Assembly (NCBI GenBank): GCA_043762325.1
Contig: JAYUMU010000012.1
Location: 1 to 64,000, forward strand
DNA length: 64,000 nucleotides
Direction: 5' to 3'
Source of the DNA: JANXSS01 sp025356535
GTDB taxonomy: Bacteria; Pseudomonadota; Gammaproteobacteria; Burkholderiales; Burkholderiaceae_D
Shown: positions 53,878 through 63,585 of the stretch, one piece after another
How the letters are laid out: every line of letters starts with the position of its first letter
Position numbering within the stretch: position 1 is the first letter of the stretch
Position numbers and translations under genes: made by a program
The notes under the pieces: generated by a model
Databases searched by the model: none
The model's input: the letters and a program-made list of their open reading frames with translations, nothing else
Told to the model about the DNA's origin: nothing

Positions 53878-54641
53878 GCGGCTTTTCACTGGAATTGAAA
53901 GAGGTCCGCAAGAGTTTCGGCAAGTCCGAGATCATCCGCGGCGCGACCCTGCAGGTGCCAAAAGGCGAGCGCTTTGCCGTCATCGGCCCCAACGGCGCCG
54001 GCAAGTCGACCTTGTTCAACCTGATCTCGGGGCGCTTCGGCCTCTCCGGTGGCGACATCCTGTTGAACGGCAAGAGCACGGTTGGCCTGAAGCCGTTCGA
54101 GATCAACCGCCTCGGCCTGTCGCGCAGCTTCCAGATCACCAACATCTTCCATCGCCTGACCGTCTATGAAAACCTGCGCTGCGCGGTGCTCTGGTCGCTC
54201 GGCTACAAGTATTCGTTCTGGCATCGCTTGAACGGCTTGAAGGATGCGCATGAACGCGCCGAAGCGGTGCTGGAGCAGATCGGCCTGAAACGCCGGCGCA
54301 GCACGGCGGCGGGCTTGCTGACCTATGCCGAACAGCGGGCGCTGGAAATCGGCATCACCATTGCCGGTGGCGCCGACGTCATCCTGCTCGATGAACCGAC
54401 CGCCGGCATGAGCCGCTCGGAGTCGGATGCGGCAGTCGAGCTGATTCGCAAGGTCACGGTGGGAAAAACCCTGCTGATGGTCGAACACGACATGAGCGTG
54501 GTGTTCGGCCTGGCCGACAAGATCGCGGTGCTGGTCTATGGCGAAATGATTGCCTGCGACACGCCGCAAAACATCCGCGGCAATGCCCGGGTACAGGAAG
54601 CATATCTCGGCGGTCACGCGCCGGCGGAGGCAGCAGCTTGA
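53874..54641 (+). CDS. LIV-type ABC ATP-binding protein (LivG-like)
   Basis: The 255-residue ATPase has Walker A GPNGAGKST, the signature-region variant LLTYAEQRALEIG (LivG-type rather than LSGGQ), Walker B VILLDEPTAGMS and the switch His in MVEHDMSVVF. Start and stop overlap the flanking genes by ATGA and TTGA. Confidence 0.94.
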   Translation: MSGFSLELKEVRKSFGKSEIIRGATLQVPKGERFAVIGPNGAGKSTLFNLISGRFGLSGGDILLNGKSTVGLKPFEINRLGLSRSFQITNIFHRLTVYENLRCAVLWSLGYKYSFWHRLNGLKDAHERAEAVLEQIGLKRRRSTAAGLLTYAEQRALEIGITIAGGADVILLDEPTAGMSRSESDAAVELIRKVTVGKTLLMVEHDMSVVFGLADKIAVLVYGEMIACDTPQNIRGNARVQEAYLGGHAPAEAAA

Positions 54642-55354
54642 GCGCACTACTCGAAATCCGGAATCTGCACGCGTTCTACGGCAAGAGCCACGTGCTGCAC
54701 GGCGTCGACCTGACGGTTGGCGAGGGCGAGATCGTCAGTCTCCTGGGGCGCAACGGCGTGGGTCGTTCGACCACCGTCAAGGCCACCATGGGCCAGGTCG
54801 ATGCAACCGGCTCGATCCTCTTCAAGGGCGAGGAAATGATCGGCCTGAAGGCATTCCAGATCGCCCACAAGGGACTCGGTTACGTGCCCGAGAACCGCGA
54901 CATCTTTTCCACGCTCACCGTCGAGCAGAACCTGGTGCTGGGCGAAAAGCGCAGCAAGGACAAGACCGCGAAGGCGCCGCGCTGGAAGCTCGGCGACATG
55001 TATGCAATGTTCCCGCGCCTGAAGGAACGCCAGCACACCGCCGCCGGCGTGCTTTCGGGCGGCGAGCAGCAGATGCTCACGTTGTGCCGCACCCTGATGG
55101 GCGACCCGGACCTGATCATGATCGACGAGCCGACCGAGGGGCTGGCGCCGAAGATCGTCGACCTGGTGGCCGAATACCTCAACACGCTGAAAAATCGCGG
55201 TATCTCGATTCTGCTGGTCGAACAAAAGCTGGCGATTGCACTCGAAATCTCGCAGCGGGTGTACGTCATGGGCCATGGCTCGATCGTCTTCGAAGGCACG
55301 CCTGCGGGCTTGCGCGGCGATGCCGCAATTCGCAAGGAGTGGCTCGAAGTCTGA
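54638..55354 (+). CDS. LIV-type ABC ATP-binding protein (LivF-like) with Arg in Walker A
   Basis: The 238-residue ATPase starts at a TTG overlapping the LivG stop, with GGAGG upstream. It has the signature LSGGEQQMLTLCRTLM, Walker B LIMIDEPTEGLAP and the switch-region VEQKLAIAL. The Walker A is GRNGVGRST, with Arg43 in place of the near-invariant Lys. The DNA reads CGT, so a sequencing slip would need a two-base change. The other ATPase has a normal Walker A, so ATP hydrolysis may be asymmetric. Confidence 0.92.
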   Translation: MSALLEIRNLHAFYGKSHVLHGVDLTVGEGEIVSLLGRNGVGRSTTVKATMGQVDATGSILFKGEEMIGLKAFQIAHKGLGYVPENRDIFSTLTVEQNLVLGEKRSKDKTAKAPRWKLGDMYAMFPRLKERQHTAAGVLSGGEQQMLTLCRTLMGDPDLIMIDEPTEGLAPKIVDLVAEYLNTLKNRGISILLVEQKLAIALEISQRVYVMGHGSIVFEGTPAGLRGDAAIRKEWLEV

Positions 55355-55436
55355 TGCCGGGTACGACGACAGCACACAGCACGGCACGCTGCGGAAGGTT
55401 CTACTGCAGCGCCGTGAAAGTCTGCCATTTAAAATA

Positions 55437-55448
55437 AAACGACCGTTC
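55437..55448. promoter_or_regulatory. TetR-type operator before the fadB-type gene
   Basis: AAACGACCGTTC (minus strand GAACGGTCGTTT) matches the thiolase box at 10 of 12 positions. A -10-like TATAGT follows at 55458–55463, placing the box in the -35/spacer zone. Confidence 0.55.
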
Positions 55449-55585
55449 TTTTTACGGTATAGTTCCGACACGTTTTACCGAACAAAATTGATTTCCTGCG
55501 GTACCGGAAATCTTGCCATCCGATTGCTGCGCAAGGTGCCGGGTTGCCGGTGCACTGCGGGGTTTGCCACTCTAGAGGAACAGCC

Positions 55586-57664
<2,079 letters not shown>

Positions 57665-57693
57665 CGCTTTCGCACCAGACTTCGAGCGCTCGT

Positions 57694-57725
57694 AAAAAAG
57701 CCCGCTTCCCACGAAGCGGGCTTTT
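57694..57725. terminator. Bidirectional intrinsic terminator
   Basis: The stem AGCCCGCTT/AAGCGGGCT (57699–57722), with a CCCACG loop, is flanked by A6 on the left and T4 on the right. It lies between the convergent fadB-type and phospholipase D-type genes and can serve both. Confidence 0.85.
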
Positions 57726-57772
57726 GCATTCCCGCCTTGCCTGATGACTTGGCGCGCGATGTCGCGGTGCGC

Positions 57773-59194
57773 TCAGAGCCAGTACTCGAAATTGCGCGCC
57801 GCCCATTCCTTGAGGTGGTGCGAAAATGGCCGATTGGCCCAGTCCTCCCTGTTCACCCGCGTCGAATTCTTCAGGTCTTCGGCAAAGGCGCCTTCCATCG
57901 TGGTTCCGAAATCGCTTCCCAGGATGACCAGGTTCGCCTCGCTGTTGTGCAGAAAACTGCGCACGTCGAGGTTGGTCGAGCCAACCGTCGACCAGGCGCC
58001 GTCGATGACGGCTGTCTTTGCATGCAGCACCGACGCCTTCAACTGGTAAATCTGCACGCCGGCTTCCAGCAACTCGGTATAGAACGAGCGGCCTGCCTGG
58101 AACACCAGGCCGGCGTCCGAAATGCTCGGGAAAATGATCTTGACGTCGACACCGCGCCGCGCCGCTGCCGTGACGGCTTCGAGCAACTGCACATCGGGCG
58201 CAAAATAGGCCGCAGTCAGGTGGATCGATTGCCGGGCTTCCTGTATCGCCAGCAAATACGCCTTGTAGATCTCGAAGTCGCCGCCGGGTTTGCTGCCCAG
58301 TACCCGCACGAGCTTGTCGCCGACTTCCGGTAACGGCGGAAAATACTCGCGATCGGCAATCTCGCCTTCCTTCTGGCCGGCCCAGGCATCGAGAAACAGC
58401 AGCTGCATGGAAGCCACCGCCGGTCCTTCTATCTGGATATGCGTGTCGCGCCACCCGAGCTGGCCGGATGCCTGGCGCCCCGAGCTGCCGGAGCGAAACA
58501 ACGAGCTGCGCACATAATCTTCGCTGATGTTGACGCCGCCGGTGAAGGCGATCTTGCCGTCGACCACCAGGATCTTGCGGTGATCCCGATTGTTCAGGCG
58601 CCAGCTGCCGATACGACGCAGGGGATTGACCGGATTGAACTCGATGATCTTGATGCCGGCCTGCCGCATGCGCTCGAAAAAGGCACGCGGCGTTTCGAGC
58701 GAGCCGATGCTGTCGTAGAGGATGTTGACCTGGACGCCGGCACGCTGCTTTTCGATCAGCAGATCGGCGAACTGCAGGCCGAGTTCATCCTGGTCGAAGA
58801 TGTAGGTCTCCAGGTTGATGTTGTCCTGCGCGCCCCGGATCGCCTGCAGCATGGCGCCGGTTGCCTGCGGGCCGTCGAACAGCAGGGTCGTGCGGTTGCC
58901 GGCGATCAGCGGACTGCCGGTTGCGGCTTCTTCCATCGCAGCCAGCTTGGCAACGTCGGTGCGCGTGCCGCGCACCCGGCGCGCGATCAGCGATTTCGCG
59001 CTGGCGGCCGACAGGTCGCCCTGCGCATTCTCGACGGTCGGCGCGCGGCTGGTGGCCGTGCGCGTTGGCAGGCTGCGCACATCCGGCAGCGACGCACAGG
59101 CGCCGAGCGACAGGCACAGCAAGGCGCTGCAGAAAATGCGCGCGGAGGGAGCAGGTCGAGCGATTAGAAAGCGCAAGCGGCGGCGGAAATGCAT
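57773..59194 (-). CDS. Phospholipase D family lipoprotein (cardiolipin synthase C-like)
   Basis: The 473-residue protein has a lipoprotein signal with lipobox LSLGAC near residue 30 and two HKD motifs: H-x-K-x4-D in HRKILVVDGKIAFTGG and in HAKTAVIDGAWSTVGSTN. The arrangement and RNNRDHRK-like context match ClsC/YmdC phosphatidyltransferases. It probably acts on phospholipids at the envelope. The ATG at 59192–59194 is preceded by AGGGG. An upstream in-frame start 69 bp away lacks a signal context. Confidence 0.88.
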   Translation of the reverse strand: MHFRRRLRFLIARPAPSARIFCSALLCLSLGACASLPDVRSLPTRTATSRAPTVENAQGDLSAASAKSLIARRVRGTRTDVAKLAAMEEAATGSPLIAGNRTTLLFDGPQATGAMLQAIRGAQDNINLETYIFDQDELGLQFADLLIEKQRAGVQVNILYDSIGSLETPRAFFERMRQAGIKIIEFNPVNPLRRIGSWRLNNRDHRKILVVDGKIAFTGGVNISEDYVRSSLFRSGSSGRQASGQLGWRDTHIQIEGPAVASMQLLFLDAWAGQKEGEIADREYFPPLPEVGDKLVRVLGSKPGGDFEIYKAYLLAIQEARQSIHLTAAYFAPDVQLLEAVTAAARRGVDVKIIFPSISDAGLVFQAGRSFYTELLEAGVQIYQLKASVLHAKTAVIDGAWSTVGSTNLDVRSFLHNSEANLVILGSDFGTTMEGAFAEDLKNSTRVNREDWANRPFSHHLKEWAARNFEYWL

Positions 59195-59414
59195 TCTTAC
59201 CCCTGATGAGCGTTGACCGGCGCGGCAAGCCCGCGCGGCGGATTGGAGCCCAGAGGGTAGCATCAGCGCAGACGTGCAGATGCTAGCTAAGTAACATATT
59301 TCCTCAGAACAACACAGTGGTATCGATTGCCCGCTTCACCATGCCGGGAACGGATTGGCAGATTCCAAATTCGTGTCGTCCACATGGCGGCGTTACTGCT
59401 GCGCACGGCAGCCG

Positions 59415-59447
59415 GTGCACGGCCTTCTTTCGACTGAAGCCGTGCAC
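59415..59447. repeat. Strong hairpin between the PLD gene and the recombinase
   Basis: GTGCACGGCCTTC pairs with GAAGCCGTGCAC (one bulged C) around an 8-base loop, and a partial third copy TGAAGCCGTGCGG follows. It sits 36 bp downstream of the recombinase stop codon. It has no T-run for either strand, so it is not a canonical terminator; it could be a recombination site or RNA structure. Confidence 0.5.
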
Positions 59448-59482
59448 TGAAGCCGTGCGGCTGACGCCAGGGCAGGGCAGGC

Positions 59483-60460
59483 TTATTCTGCCTCGACCCC
59501 GCCCGGATTGACTACCAGGCCGCGATAGCGCAAGGTCGACTTGAGTTCCACGTGGCCGGCCCATTGCTGGACCACGTCGACCGGCTTGTCCTTTGCGAGC
59601 TGGCGCATCAGGAACGAGTTGCGCAGCACCTGCGGGCCGAAGCCGCCGCGTGGGCGCAGGTTGCTGTCGGTATCCTTGAGGATCGCCTGCACCTTGCGAT
59701 AGAGCGTGGCCGGCAGCATTTTTCCGCCCTTGCCGGAGACGAAAACCGTTTGCTCGCCGCGCAGCGGCAGCGTTGCGCGCAGATCAAGCCAGCGTTGCAG
59801 GGGCGCGCGCGCGAACGCGATGATCGGTGCGCGCCGCTCGGGCACCTTGCCGTGGGCGTCGATGATGATGTAGGGCGGATCGGTATCGAGAATCAGGTGC
59901 TGAAGCTGCAGCGAGATCGCCTCGGTTGCATACAGGCCCGAACCGATAATCAGGATCAGCATTGCCTGGTCGCGCACGTCGCGCCAGGTGGTCGCCGCCA
60001 TGCCGAGCACGATGGCGACGAACTTGTCGTCCTCCTGGGCCGCCAGTGCGCCAGGGCTTTTGACCGGAGCAGGGCGGTAGTACTTGAACAACACGAGGCA
60101 GGGATTGCCGCCCCGTCGCACGCCAATGGCATGCAGGTGGTCGAAGGTCGCCGCCAGCAGCTTCAGGTAACGACGCCGGGTCGAATCCTTGGCGCTGCTG
60201 CCGTCCTTTGCCTGCAGGCCATCGAGGAAGCGTGCCAGCGCATCCGACTGGACACTGCGCAAATCCAGTTGCTGCCGCCCGAGAAAATCGATAAATCCAT
60301 GCCACATCGCACAGTGCTGGCGCACCGAATGGGCAGCATAGAGAAAACCCTCCGTATGAGGCGTGTTGCGCTGCCAGTTTTCGAAAGCCGCTGCCGGACT
60401 GCGCAGCCAGTGTTCGGCACCATCGATACGGGGTAGTGCAATCAGGGAAAGTTGTTCCAT
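59483..60460 (-). CDS. Degenerate tyrosine recombinase/integrase-like protein
   Basis: The 325-residue protein has a SAM-like N-terminal core-binding region (about 40–115) and a tyrosine-recombinase catalytic fold (about 140–315). The GH motif (His303 in WAGHVELKSTLRYRG), the box II Arg280 and a tyrosine (Tyr312) are present. However, the box I arginine is replaced by Tyr177 (GSGLYATEAISL instead of GLR-x-SE) and the box II His is Gln277. Its catalytic competence is therefore doubtful. The ATG at 60458–60460 is chosen. It has no adjacent phage genes. Confidence 0.75.
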   Translation of the reverse strand: MEQLSLIALPRIDGAEHWLRSPAAAFENWQRNTPHTEGFLYAAHSVRQHCAMWHGFIDFLGRQQLDLRSVQSDALARFLDGLQAKDGSSAKDSTRRRYLKLLAATFDHLHAIGVRRGGNPCLVLFKYYRPAPVKSPGALAAQEDDKFVAIVLGMAATTWRDVRDQAMLILIIGSGLYATEAISLQLQHLILDTDPPYIIIDAHGKVPERRAPIIAFARAPLQRWLDLRATLPLRGEQTVFVSGKGGKMLPATLYRKVQAILKDTDSNLRPRGGFGPQVLRNSFLMRQLAKDKPVDVVQQWAGHVELKSTLRYRGLVVNPGGVEAE

Positions 60461-60892
60461 TCGATATCCATCAGGCAAACGGCAGGCTCATCCTGCCGCT
60501 ATGCGTTGGACTCTCGATAAAGGGAAATGTGCGAACTAAAAGAAAAAACAAGGTGATTACAGGGAATTGTCGCTCACTGCGCAAAATGAAATATACCGAC
60601 ACCGCGCCACATGCCAGCGCCAGGTTTGCAGCTCCAGTCGACGCATGCTTCGTATCCTGCAAAGGAGGCCGCACCGCAAAGTGCTCTTGTGCTCGTAAAT
60701 TGCATCCAGCATATTTACTGCAGCAGACACCGGAATGCAGGCATGAGCAGAGGTTCTCACGGCCGCATTTCGTTTGCCTGCAATGTGGTTCGCACGTGCA
60801 CGCATGATCCTCGCACCACTCTGTAGCCTGTACTCGGCAGTGCGGTGCATGCGGCGTTCGCATGCATGGCTGCGGCGGCTCGAAACGATGTC
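60461..60892. other. 432-bp region without a supported gene
   Basis: It lies between the divergent recombinase and the orphan ORF. AT-rich 60525–60600 may hold the recombinase promoter. A cysteine-rich minus-strand open frame exists but has no ribosome binding site or known motif. Nothing else is evident. Confidence 0.4.
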
Positions 60893-62068
60893 ATGAAAAT
60901 ACGGATCGGCGCAATCGGTGGACTCAGTGGAATTGGCAGAAGCCATGCGCTCGATGAACTTGACGCGTCCGACGCGCTTGCGCCGCCAGCCGAAGAGCCG
61001 GCACTTTCACCCGACGAAGCATTTGTCCTCGACGAACTGACCACGGTATCGGCCATCCATGCACTGGACCCGCCAGCCACATCCACCGGAGCGCAACGGG
61101 TCGAGGCAAAAACTGCCATAGTGCCGGTGTCGATGCTGGCGTACGGCGTCGGACCATTCGAGCGCATGTCGGGAATGGCTTCCAGCACCACCGTCGGCAT
61201 TCAGGCAAAGCAGGGGGTTCCAGATGCCGGCCCGGAAGAAACGATTGCTAAAACCACCGGCTTTGGCCCCATCCGCCGTCACGGTGCCGGAACCCCTGCC
61301 GCTATAAGGAAAATTGTCGACGTAGCACCGCCTGCCACGCCACCGCTCGATATCGGTCTGCTACGGCCAACGTTCGAGCCTGCTGCGCCCGCAACCGAAA
61401 TCGTCGGTAGCGGTCACCCCGGCAATACCGGTTCACAGTCGGATGAAGAACAGTCGCAGGCGCCCGACCAGATTGCATGGGCTGAAGAAGCCACAGTCCC
61501 GGACAAGGTCTTGCTCACGTCCTATCAGGCGCCGCTGTTCAACCGGCGGCTCGAAACCAATGGTGTCGACGATGCCTTGTTGCTGGCATCAACGGCCGCA
61601 CTTCGGGAAGCGTTGACGCCCGGACATGTCGGCGTGCCGCCGGTGCAGGCTGTCGTGCCTGTTGTTGCGATGGCGCCGATCGTGCCGGAAAAGCCCGACG
61701 CTTCAGCGTCACTGGAAACGACAGTCGACACCGACATGCCACAAGTGCGGCGCACCTGGCCGCATGTTGCCCAGTGGCGCCGCCTGACTGCGGCGTCCAT
61801 GAAGCTCTTGCCAGAGCCCGCGGTCGCCGCCAGCGCAGCGACGCGGCGTAACCGGAACTGCCACCCGTGGCCACAGCCGCGGGCAAGGCATCGAACCAGT
61901 TTCATGATGAGCGGCCCGCGCAGCACTGGCGTGGCCGAGTGTGCTCCATGCTGGGTCAGGGCGGGCAGGCTGGCGCCGGGCACGACGCAACTGTCGTGCA
62001 ACAAGCCTGCCCGCGAAGGCCAGAAAAAGCGCTGCATCCGCTCGGCTGCAGCGCACTTTTTCTTTTAA
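60893..62068 (+). CDS. Hypothetical Ala/Pro-rich acidic protein
   Basis: The ~391-residue open frame (ATG 60893; an in-frame ATG at 60845 is also possible) is rich in Ala, Pro, Glu, Val and Thr with no signal peptide, membrane segment or motif I recognise; it looks largely disordered. After about residue 315 the composition switches to Arg/Cys/Trp-rich sequence, which suggests the true frame is lost near 61840–61870, where another frame becomes protein-like. No ribosome binding site is clear. Coding status is moderate to doubtful. Confidence 0.4.
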   Translation: MKIRIGAIGGLSGIGRSHALDELDASDALAPPAEEPALSPDEAFVLDELTTVSAIHALDPPATSTGAQRVEAKTAIVPVSMLAYGVGPFERMSGMASSTTVGIQAKQGVPDAGPEETIAKTTGFGPIRRHGAGTPAAIRKIVDVAPPATPPLDIGLLRPTFEPAAPATEIVGSGHPGNTGSQSDEEQSQAPDQIAWAEEATVPDKVLLTSYQAPLFNRRLETNGVDDALLLASTAALREALTPGHVGVPPVQAVVPVVAMAPIVPEKPDASASLETTVDTDMPQVRRTWPHVAQWRRLTAASMKLLPEPAVAASAATRRNRNCHPWPQPRARHRTSFMMSGPRSTGVAECAPCWVRAGRLAPGTTQLSCNKPAREGQKKRCIRSAAAHFFF

Positions 62069-62082
62069 AAATTCCGGGAAAA

Positions 62083-62126
62083 GCGGACATTTCAACTTTG
62101 CCAAAAGAGGACATTACAACATTGCC
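62083..62126. repeat. Pair of 20-bp direct repeats (possible IS21-type terminus)
   Basis: The two units share 16 of 20 bases and each starts with GGACATT two bases in. IS21-like elements carry such sub-terminal repeats. Only one end is seen, so this would be a remnant. Confidence 0.4.
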
Positions 62127-62149
62127 ATTACATGAAGTGTTCGTATAAT
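62122..62149 (+). promoter_or_regulatory. Strong sigma-70-like promoter
   Basis: TTGCCA (62122–62127), a 16-bp spacer, and consensus TATAAT (62144–62149). It points toward the PBP7-type gene about 280 bp away. The -35 hexamer overlaps the end of the second direct repeat. Confidence 0.5.
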
Positions 62150-62427
62150 GTATCTTATGTAAAATAATGAGCTGTGCTGGTACGCCCGCGTCAGCGATCT
62201 GTTCCACCGAACCGAGATCTCCCTTTTCAGGCTGCCAGCATCCCCCTGCTGCCGGATTACGACCCGCGCATTGAGCGCCGGACATCGGCGCCCTGCTGCA
62301 CACCGGTCGGCAAATGAAAAACTGTCGCTGCCCCACGCAATTTCTTTCATCCATTCGTAAAGAATAGTTCCGCAAAACAATTTACGGGATACTATTATTG
62401 CCCAAGGTAAATTTTCAGGAGCGCGTC

Positions 62428-63297
62428 ATGGCCCGTCCGATTATGTTCGCGTTGTTGATGGTTGTGGCGTGCCAGGTCCAGGCGTTTTCACTGGGGTCCA
62501 AGCATGCCATTGTTGTCGATGCCGATTCCGGCGCCGTCCTGCTTGAAAAACATGCGACCGACATCGTACCGATTGCCTCGCTGACAAAATTGATGACTGC
62601 CATGGTTGTCCTCGATGCCCACCTTGACATGCAGGAACAAATTACGGTTGTCGATGCCGACGTCGATTATCTGAAGCACAGTTCGTCTCGGGTGCCTGTC
62701 GGCGCTTCATTTCCCCGTTCGACACTGCTGGAGCTGGCATTGATGTCGTCGGACAACCGGGCCGCTGCTGCCCTGGCCCGAACCTATCCTGGCGGCCTGC
62801 AACAATTTTTGCTCGCAGTGCGTGCCAAGGTAATGGCACTCGACCTGCGTCGTACCAATATCGAGGAGCCGACCGGACTGTCGCCGCACAATACCTCAAC
62901 GGCGCAAGACTTGGCCAAGCTTGCACTGGCGGCTTCTCATTACAGCGACATCGCCCGTATCACGACGGTTGCTGGCGACACGATCGATGTCAACGGACAG
63001 CCAATCCAGTACAACAACACCAACCACCTCGTACGGGACCGCAACTGGAACATTCTTTTGTCCAAGACCGGGTTCACGCGAGAGGCCGGTCGCTGCATCG
63101 TCATGCGGATTCAAGCCGCTGGCCACAATGCGATCCTGGTATTGCTCAATGCACGGGAGACGGTCAACCGTACGGCAGACGCCGTGACCGTTCAGCGCAT
63201 GCTCCGCGGTGAGCCCCAGCTGGCGATGCAGGAAGCCAGTGCTCCCGCCAAGCGTCGTTCCAGCCGCGCGTCCCGCTCCCAGCGTCGCACGGCGTAA
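62428..63297 (+). CDS. pbpG: D-alanyl-D-alanine endopeptidase (PBP7/8-like, S11 family)
   Basis: The 289-residue periplasmic serine peptidase has a signal peptide (MARPIMFALLMVVACQVQAF) and all three penicillin-binding motifs: SLTK (Ser51–Lys54), SDN (about residue 109) and KTG (about 212, LLSKTGFTREAGRC). PBP7 cleaves peptide cross-links in peptidoglycan during cell-wall remodelling. AGGAG precedes the ATG. The C-terminal 15–20 residues are very basic (KRRSSRASRSQRR), unlike E. coli PbpG. Confidence 0.92.
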   Translation: MARPIMFALLMVVACQVQAFSLGSKHAIVVDADSGAVLLEKHATDIVPIASLTKLMTAMVVLDAHLDMQEQITVVDADVDYLKHSSSRVPVGASFPRSTLLELALMSSDNRAAAALARTYPGGLQQFLLAVRAKVMALDLRRTNIEEPTGLSPHNTSTAQDLAKLALAASHYSDIARITTVAGDTIDVNGQPIQYNNTNHLVRDRNWNILLSKTGFTREAGRCIVMRIQAAGHNAILVLLNARETVNRTADAVTVQRMLRGEPQLAMQEASAPAKRRSSRASRSQRRTA

Positions 63298-63585
63298 CGT
63301 CTTTCGCTCGGGATACTCGCGAGGACAATGCCGTGCCGCACCTTGTTGTTGGTGGCGCCACGTAAGTCTTTGTAATAACCCAGCCGGCAGTCGCATGTCC
63401 CGGCTACTGTGACTCGGTTACCTCCTCTCATTCACATGAGTTGCCCCTGCGCCAGATACGGTCCAGGGGCTTTTTTATGCCCGACCGGATGTCGTCGTGG
63501 TGCGGAAATGAAATAGTAAGGGTCGCGTGATTCGACGGCGCAATTAACGTGTGAACTCACGGTAATATGGCGGACCGAAGTTACC
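63298..63585. other. Intergenic region after pbpG
   Basis: It contains the pbpG terminator at 63443–63476 and the leader of the truncated PAS gene. No gene is supported. Confidence 0.5.
63443..63476 (+). terminator. Intrinsic terminator
   Basis: The stem GCCCCTG/CAGGGGC (63443–63470), with a 14-base loop, is followed by TTTTTT (63471–63476). It lies about 145 bp downstream of pbpG on the same strand. Confidence 0.85.

Larger units (their letters stand above)
62069..62427. other. 359-bp region with IS-end-like direct repeats and a promoter
   Basis: It contains two 20-bp imperfect direct repeats with a 24-bp period (62083–62102 and 62107–62126, core GGACATT-x-CAAC-x-TTGCC), like the multiple terminal repeats of IS21-family ends. 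Next comes an outward-facing promoter (62122–62149), then the leader of the endopeptidase gene. No transposase gene is present. Confidence 0.45.

Noticed and set aside
48709..55354. Assigning the ABC genes as a bona fide branched-chain amino-acid transporter (livKHMGF)
   Set aside because: The fold family is clear, but the context is acyl-CoA ligase and FadB-type genes with a shared operator, so the classic substrate label is not supported.
60471..60863. Cysteine-rich minus-strand open frame of 130 codons
   Set aside because: The spacing of cysteines is irregular, there is no ribosome binding site, and the sequence shows no hydrophobic core. It is likely chance in a non-coding gap.
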